This document shows, one piece after another, positions 31,461-34,376 of a DNA stretch of 34,376 nucleotides. Within the stretch, counting starts at the first letter, position 1. Every line of letters begins with the position of its first letter. The notes beneath the pieces are model-generated. The model had not been told where the DNA came from. It saw nothing but the letters and a program-made list of their open reading frames with translations, and made no database searches. Source of the DNA: a virus. Made by a program: the position numbers and the translations under genes. The stretch lies in the IMG/VR virus record IMGVR_UViG_3300045972_000073, positions 1-34,376 of that record; one strand, written 5' to 3'.

Positions 31461-31811
31461 TCAGGTGGTGGTGAACCAGTTGGCACCGTCGAAGCGGACC
31501 TTGCCCGCCGCCCAGGCAGCCGCCGCCGTGACGGCCAGCGTGGCGGAGCCGTCGATCGTGCCGGAAGCCGGGGCGAAGGTGATGGCGAACGCGCCCGCCG
31601 ACTCATTCTTGAGGGTGATCTCCTGCCCGGAGATCGGCGCGGAGGGCCCGGTCACGGTGGACCCGGCGGCCAGGGCCGTGTACGCGAAGTAGTTGATCCC
31701 GTTGTTCATCACCGCCGCGCCGGTCGTGGCCTTCTGAACGTTGTTCACGTTCTTAGCGAAGACCCCCGCGATCACCTTGCCCGCCGAGAGAACGTCCGTG
31801 TCGATGCCCAT
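31461..31811 (-). CDS. Small beta-rich protein, probable head or decoration component
   Basis: A 116-residue protein from ATG 31811, 8 bases after AAGGAG; the in-frame TTG 31817 lies too close to that site. After a short helix the sequence is rich in Ala, Thr, Gly and Val with alternating strands (YFAYTALAAGSTVTGPSAP, QEITLKNESAGAFAITFAP, ATLAVTAAAAWAAGKVRFDG). The ending VRFDGANWFTTT resembles small phage beta-sandwich proteins that decorate heads or tail tips. No family is recognised. It lies between terminase and portal genes and shares their leftward operon. Confidence 0.7.
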   Translation of the reverse strand: MGIDTDVLSAGKVIAGVFAKNVNNVQKATTGAAVMNNGINYFAYTALAAGSTVTGPSAPISGQEITLKNESAGAFAITFAPASGTIDGSATLAVTAAAAWAAGKVRFDGANWFTTT

Positions 31812-31813
31812 GA

Positions 31814-33565
31814 TCAAACTCCTTGCGATTCACGATCGAGGTAGGGATCATAGTCTTGCGACTGACCGGATCCGTTGAGTGCATTGCGAGTGTACCCTGG
31901 AAGGGTGACCTCTGCAAACACTGGTTCAGCCCAGGTCATCACCAGGGAGTCCCCCTTATCGGGGGAGGAGAGGCCCCGGGCCTTCATCTTCTCCTTGGAC
32001 TCCAGCTTGAGTCGGCTGCGCTCGTTGAAGCTGATCGTAGGGGCTATCAACTCGGCTAGCAACTCGCTGTCGTCGGGGAGGGCCACGCCCGCCCGCTCCC
32101 CAGACCCCTTCACCGCCATGTGCATGTCCCACCACATCTCGGTGCGCTTGTCCGCGAACCGCTGCGCATCGCGCGGGGTGGAGCCGAAGTTGATCCCCAC
32201 GGAGGGGAGTCCCAGCTGCGTCAGCCGGTCGTGGAGCCCAGCCCCCAGCCCGGTCATGTCCACGAAGATAACCTGCGCGGGCCACTGGCTGAACTCCCAC
32301 GCCACCTGGGAGGCCAACTCCATCAGGTCCGCGATGCGCCACGCCTTCTGCGGGAAGACGATCGGCCCCTGCCTCCGCGTCAGGACGGAGCGATCCGCCG
32401 CCAGCGACCGGGCCACGTCCACCGCCATGATCCTCGGCTCACGGTCCCACGACCCCTCCGGGAAGACGGCGTCCATCGCCCTGCGGACCTGATCGGGGCC
32501 CAACAGCTTGTTCCCCTGCACGCGGGGGAACATGCCGAAGACGTTGACCCGGGTGAAGTCGTGATCCCGCCCCCACTTCTCGATCTCCTCGCGCGCCCAC
32601 TTGAGGTCGATGCGCTTGGCCCGCTTCGGGTCGTCCGGGTCGCCCGTGATCTCCTTCACCCACCACTTGGCCCGGTCGCGGGTGCATGCGATCCCCAGCG
32701 CCCCGTCCAGTGCGGTGGGGTTCCCGGCCATCAGCGTGATGTGGACCTCCTTCAGCTTCGGGTCGTTGGTGGAGTGGTGGGCGAGCCCAGCCGCGACCAC
32801 ACCCTCGGGGATGTCACCCGCCTCGTCCACCACCACCATCGTGTGCTGGGCGTGCTGACCGGCCAGGGTGTTGGCCTGCTTGGTCTTGTCCGCGTCCTTC
32901 GGCCACGTGCGGGCGGAGGCGTACCACGTCTCCTTGTGCGCCTTGGCGTAGACCCGATCGCTCTGCCACTCGTAGAGGTCGGTCAGCATCTTCGACTTGT
33001 TCCGCCACTTCGCCAACTCCGTCCACAGACCGTCCCGGAGGTTCTCCCCTGTGATCGAAGTGCAGAGGATCTTGGGGTGGGTGAAGCAGACGAGGAACCA
33101 CCAGATCACCCAGGCAAGCAGGCAGGACTTCCCGGGGCCCTTGCACGCCTTCAAGCAGAACTTGTCGTAGCCCCCCGCCACCAGGGCGCGGAGGCACTCC
33201 TCCTGCCAGTCGTCGGGATCGACGCCGAAGACCTCTTTGACGAAGGTCCAGGGCTCCTTCCGCCACCGCCGGATGTTCTGCACGGCCAGAGCAAGCGCGG
33301 CTGGGGCCCCCGGAGTTGGAGCCCCAGCCGCCTGTCCCGTGGCGGGTGGGATCTTCTCGGCAGCGCGTCGCTCCTGCTCCGCCTTCTCAGCCTTGCGAAT
33401 CTTCGCGCGCTGCTGCGAGGCCTTGTTGCTCGCGCGCTGCTTCTGCAACCTGATCTCTTCCTTGTCCATCACGGAGAGCGTCTCGTCGATCGGCACCGCC
33501 TTCTGGCGGGGCATATCGGTCAACAGCACCATCCCGTTTTTCTTTCGGATCGTCGGAGCGACCAC
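31814..33565 (-). CDS. terL: Terminase large subunit (DNA packaging ATPase-nuclease)
   Basis: A 583-residue packaging motor from GTG 33565, with GAGGTG about 5 bases upstream and a one-base overlap with the TerS stop. Walker A is KGPGKS (142-147), slightly degenerate but with the key Lys146; Walker B is MVVVDEAGD with D247 and E248; the coupling motif is probably LMAGNPT (~279-284). The C-terminal RNase H-like nuclease shows D383 in VDVARSLAADRS, IFVDMTGLGAG and SPDKGDSL. The first ~95 residues are an unusual charged helical extension (KEEIRLQKQRASNKASQQRA and KIRKAEKAEQERRAAEK) plus an Ala/Pro linker before the ATPase core. It pumps DNA into the prohead through the portal. Confidence 0.96.
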   Translation of the reverse strand: MVAPTIRKKNGMVLLTDMPRQKAVPIDETLSVMDKEEIRLQKQRASNKASQQRAKIRKAEKAEQERRAAEKIPPATGQAAGAPTPGAPAALALAVQNIRRWRKEPWTFVKEVFGVDPDDWQEECLRALVAGGYDKFCLKACKGPGKSCLLAWVIWWFLVCFTHPKILCTSITGENLRDGLWTELAKWRNKSKMLTDLYEWQSDRVYAKAHKETWYASARTWPKDADKTKQANTLAGQHAQHTMVVVDEAGDIPEGVVAAGLAHHSTNDPKLKEVHITLMAGNPTALDGALGIACTRDRAKWWVKEITGDPDDPKRAKRIDLKWAREEIEKWGRDHDFTRVNVFGMFPRVQGNKLLGPDQVRRAMDAVFPEGSWDREPRIMAVDVARSLAADRSVLTRRQGPIVFPQKAWRIADLMELASQVAWEFSQWPAQVIFVDMTGLGAGLHDRLTQLGLPSVGINFGSTPRDAQRFADKRTEMWWDMHMAVKGSGERAGVALPDDSELLAELIAPTISFNERSRLKLESKEKMKARGLSSPDKGDSLVMTWAEPVFAEVTLPGYTRNALNGSGQSQDYDPYLDRESQGV

Positions 33566-34080
33566 TACTGCACCTCGGATCCTTCCGGCGGGAGGGCTGG
33601 GACGGTGATCTCATCCGGCTCCTGGGACGCCTGCGCCACCAACATCTCCAGGGTCATGCCGCCCGACATCTGGATCTTCTGCTGCACGGGCCCGCAGAGT
33701 TCGGCTCGGATCTCACGCGCGGCGTTCAGCACCTGTGGGGCCTTCCTGGCAGGCACCTTGCCCGCCAGCACATCCACCATGCGGGTGAAGGCGTAACCCG
33801 CGACCTCCACCATCTCGGGGCTGGCGTCGTCGGGGAGCCGGTGCCGCAGCGCGGCGATCGTCTTGACCGCCCCCACCGGGAGCCCAGATCTCGGGGCGAG
33901 GCGCGACGCCTCCGTTCCCTTGGCCTGCACCGATCGCAGCTGGTCCGCCTGCCGCTTGTCGATGACCGCCTGCTCACCACTGGCGATGCGCTCGGCCCGC
34001 CGGGCTCGGGTCCGCTCCTGCGCCTTCCGCGCTTGGCGCAGCCGGTACGCTTTTAGCTTGATCGGATCGGTTGGCGGCAC
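33565..34080 (-). CDS. terS: Terminase small subunit candidate
   Basis: A 171-residue protein directly upstream of TerL. The start appears to be GTG 34080, with a modest AGG/GAGG upstream. The first ~60 residues are highly basic and helical (LKAYRLRQARKAQERTRARR), suited to DNA binding; the middle has a helical core (PEMVEVAGYAFTRMVDVLAG … AREIRAELCGPVQQKI) and a short acidic tail. Size, basic N-terminus and position support the small terminase, which recognises the packaging site; no diagnostic motif proves it. The repeat array at the window end lies about 130 bp upstream, a natural place for a packaging or end-processing site. Confidence 0.7.
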   Translation of the reverse strand: MPPTDPIKLKAYRLRQARKAQERTRARRAERIASGEQAVIDKRQADQLRSVQAKGTEASRLAPRSGLPVGAVKTIAALRHRLPDDASPEMVEVAGYAFTRMVDVLAGKVPARKAPQVLNAAREIRAELCGPVQQKIQMSGGMTLEMLVAQASQEPDEITVPALPPEGSEVQ

Positions 34081-34209
34081 TACCTAGCCTCGAGTTAGGG
34101 ATTCATTCTAAAGTGCTTCGCGCGCTGCGCTGGGGCCCCCCAGACATGGAGCATAGCGCAAAACCCCGGGTGCCACCCCCTCGGATCTGAGCCCACGAGT
34201 TTTTTTTCC
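34081..34209. other. Non-coding leader upstream of terminase genes
   Basis: I see no gene here. Read leftward, TAGAAT (complement of 34105-34110) lies ~25 bases before the TerS start and resembles a -10 element, but no convincing -35 sits at 17 bp from it. A run of eight T (34200-34207) and GC-rich blocks (TGGGGCCCCCCA) are present. The segment probably holds the promoter of the leftward late operon or its leader, but no promoter can be called with confidence. Confidence 0.3.
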
Positions 34210-34260
34210 ACTCACGGGTAGGCCTAACTCAGGGTAGTACTGCACTCAGGGTTAGGCTAA
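34210..34260. repeat. Three degenerate 17-bp tandem repeats with palindromic cores
   Basis: Units begin at 34210, 34227 and 34244, each starting ACTCA(G/C)GGGT-like and ending in TAGGCCTA-, AGTACTGC- or TAGGCTAA-type sequence. TAGGCCTA (34219-34226) is a perfect palindrome and GTTAGGCTAAC (34251-34261) is an inverted repeat with a one-base centre. A decayed start of a fourth unit runs into the following 16-bp array. Confidence 0.75.
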
Positions 34261-34266
34261 CTCTCA

Positions 34267-34362
34267 GTATCCATAACCCTGGGTATCCATAACCCTGGGT
34301 ATCCATAACCCTGGGTATCCATAACCCTGGGTATCCATAACCCTGGGTATCCATAACCCTGC
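34267..34362. repeat. Six 16-bp tandem repeats at the window end
   Basis: The unit GTATCCATAACCCTGG occurs six times head to tail without interruption; the first five are identical and the sixth ends in GC instead of GG. Unit junctions create ACCCTGGGT, a 4-bp inverted repeat around one base. The array is not CRISPR-like as there are no spacers. It lies outboard of the terminase genes. Phages of the T7 type carry short tandem repeat arrays beside their terminal repeats, so a genome-end role is plausible. Confidence 0.95.
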
Positions 34363-34376
34363 GTACCAGGCAGCGC

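Noticed and set aside
34105-34110. Promoter -10 (TAGAAT on the minus strand) for the late operon
   Set aside because: No -35-like hexamer lies at a suitable distance, so it was kept only as a remark.
34267-34362. CRISPR array
   Set aside because: Repeats are directly adjacent with no spacers, and no cas genes are nearby; the Cas4-like gene belongs to the phage replication arm.
1-34376. Integrase, repressor, T7-type RNA polymerase, tRNA genes
   Set aside because: None of the expected motifs or cloverleaf sequences was found in this window; they could lie outside it.

Overview
The window reads as the right-hand part of a GC-rich, tightly packed genome of a short-tailed (podovirus-type) bacteriophage. 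Its packaging, portal, tail-tube, ejection-protein and tailspike genes occur in the order known from T7-like phages, while the capsid block looks like that of Bordetella phage BPP-1 (Bbp16, Bbp17 and Bbp19 relatives). Strong Shine-Dalgarno sequences, many GTG starts, a T4-type lysozyme and high GC suggest a Gram-negative, GC-rich host such as a pseudomonadote; the host is an inference. No integrase, repressor or RNA polymerase is visible here.

Two arms converge at about 7.9-8.0 kb. The plus-strand arm (1-7909) is the DNA-metabolism and small-gene arm: a cut-off Lys/Ala-rich gene, a coiled-coil protein, a Cys-containing conserved phage protein that may bind ssDNA, an intrinsic terminator, a DNA polymerase I with proofreading domain, then a translationally linked trio (Cas4/RecB-like PD-(D/E)XK nuclease, VRR-NUC nuclease, SNF2-type helicase), followed by small zinc-finger, repeat-bearing and membrane proteins. 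Most junctions after 3227 overlap as ATGA, GTGA or TGATG. Two places where this pattern breaks (5.75 and 6.23 kb) look like single-base indels in homopolymers.

The minus-strand arm (34080 down to 8033) is the virion and lysis arm. Read in its own direction it gives TerS, TerL, two small structural genes, portal, Bbp19-like protein, scaffold, major capsid, Bbp16-like cement protein, a hypothetical, tail tubular A and B, ejection proteins resembling T7 gp13, gp14 and gp15, a 2371-residue gp16-position protein, a beta-helix tailspike, two proteins with signal peptides, a membrane coiled-coil protein, a GH24 lysozyme, a holin candidate and a 15-residue Lys/Gly peptide. A hairpin suited to terminating this arm lies at 7916-7945.

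The most striking observation is that the 2371-residue ejection protein carries two tandem GGDEF-like (diguanylate-cyclase fold) domains with degenerate signatures (GGDF and HGDEF). This points to a virion protein that could bind or make a guanine nucleotide signal after injection. The right end (34210-34362) carries a compound tandem-repeat array (three degenerate 17-bp units followed by six 16-bp units) next to the terminase genes, which suggests a genome end or concatemer-processing region.
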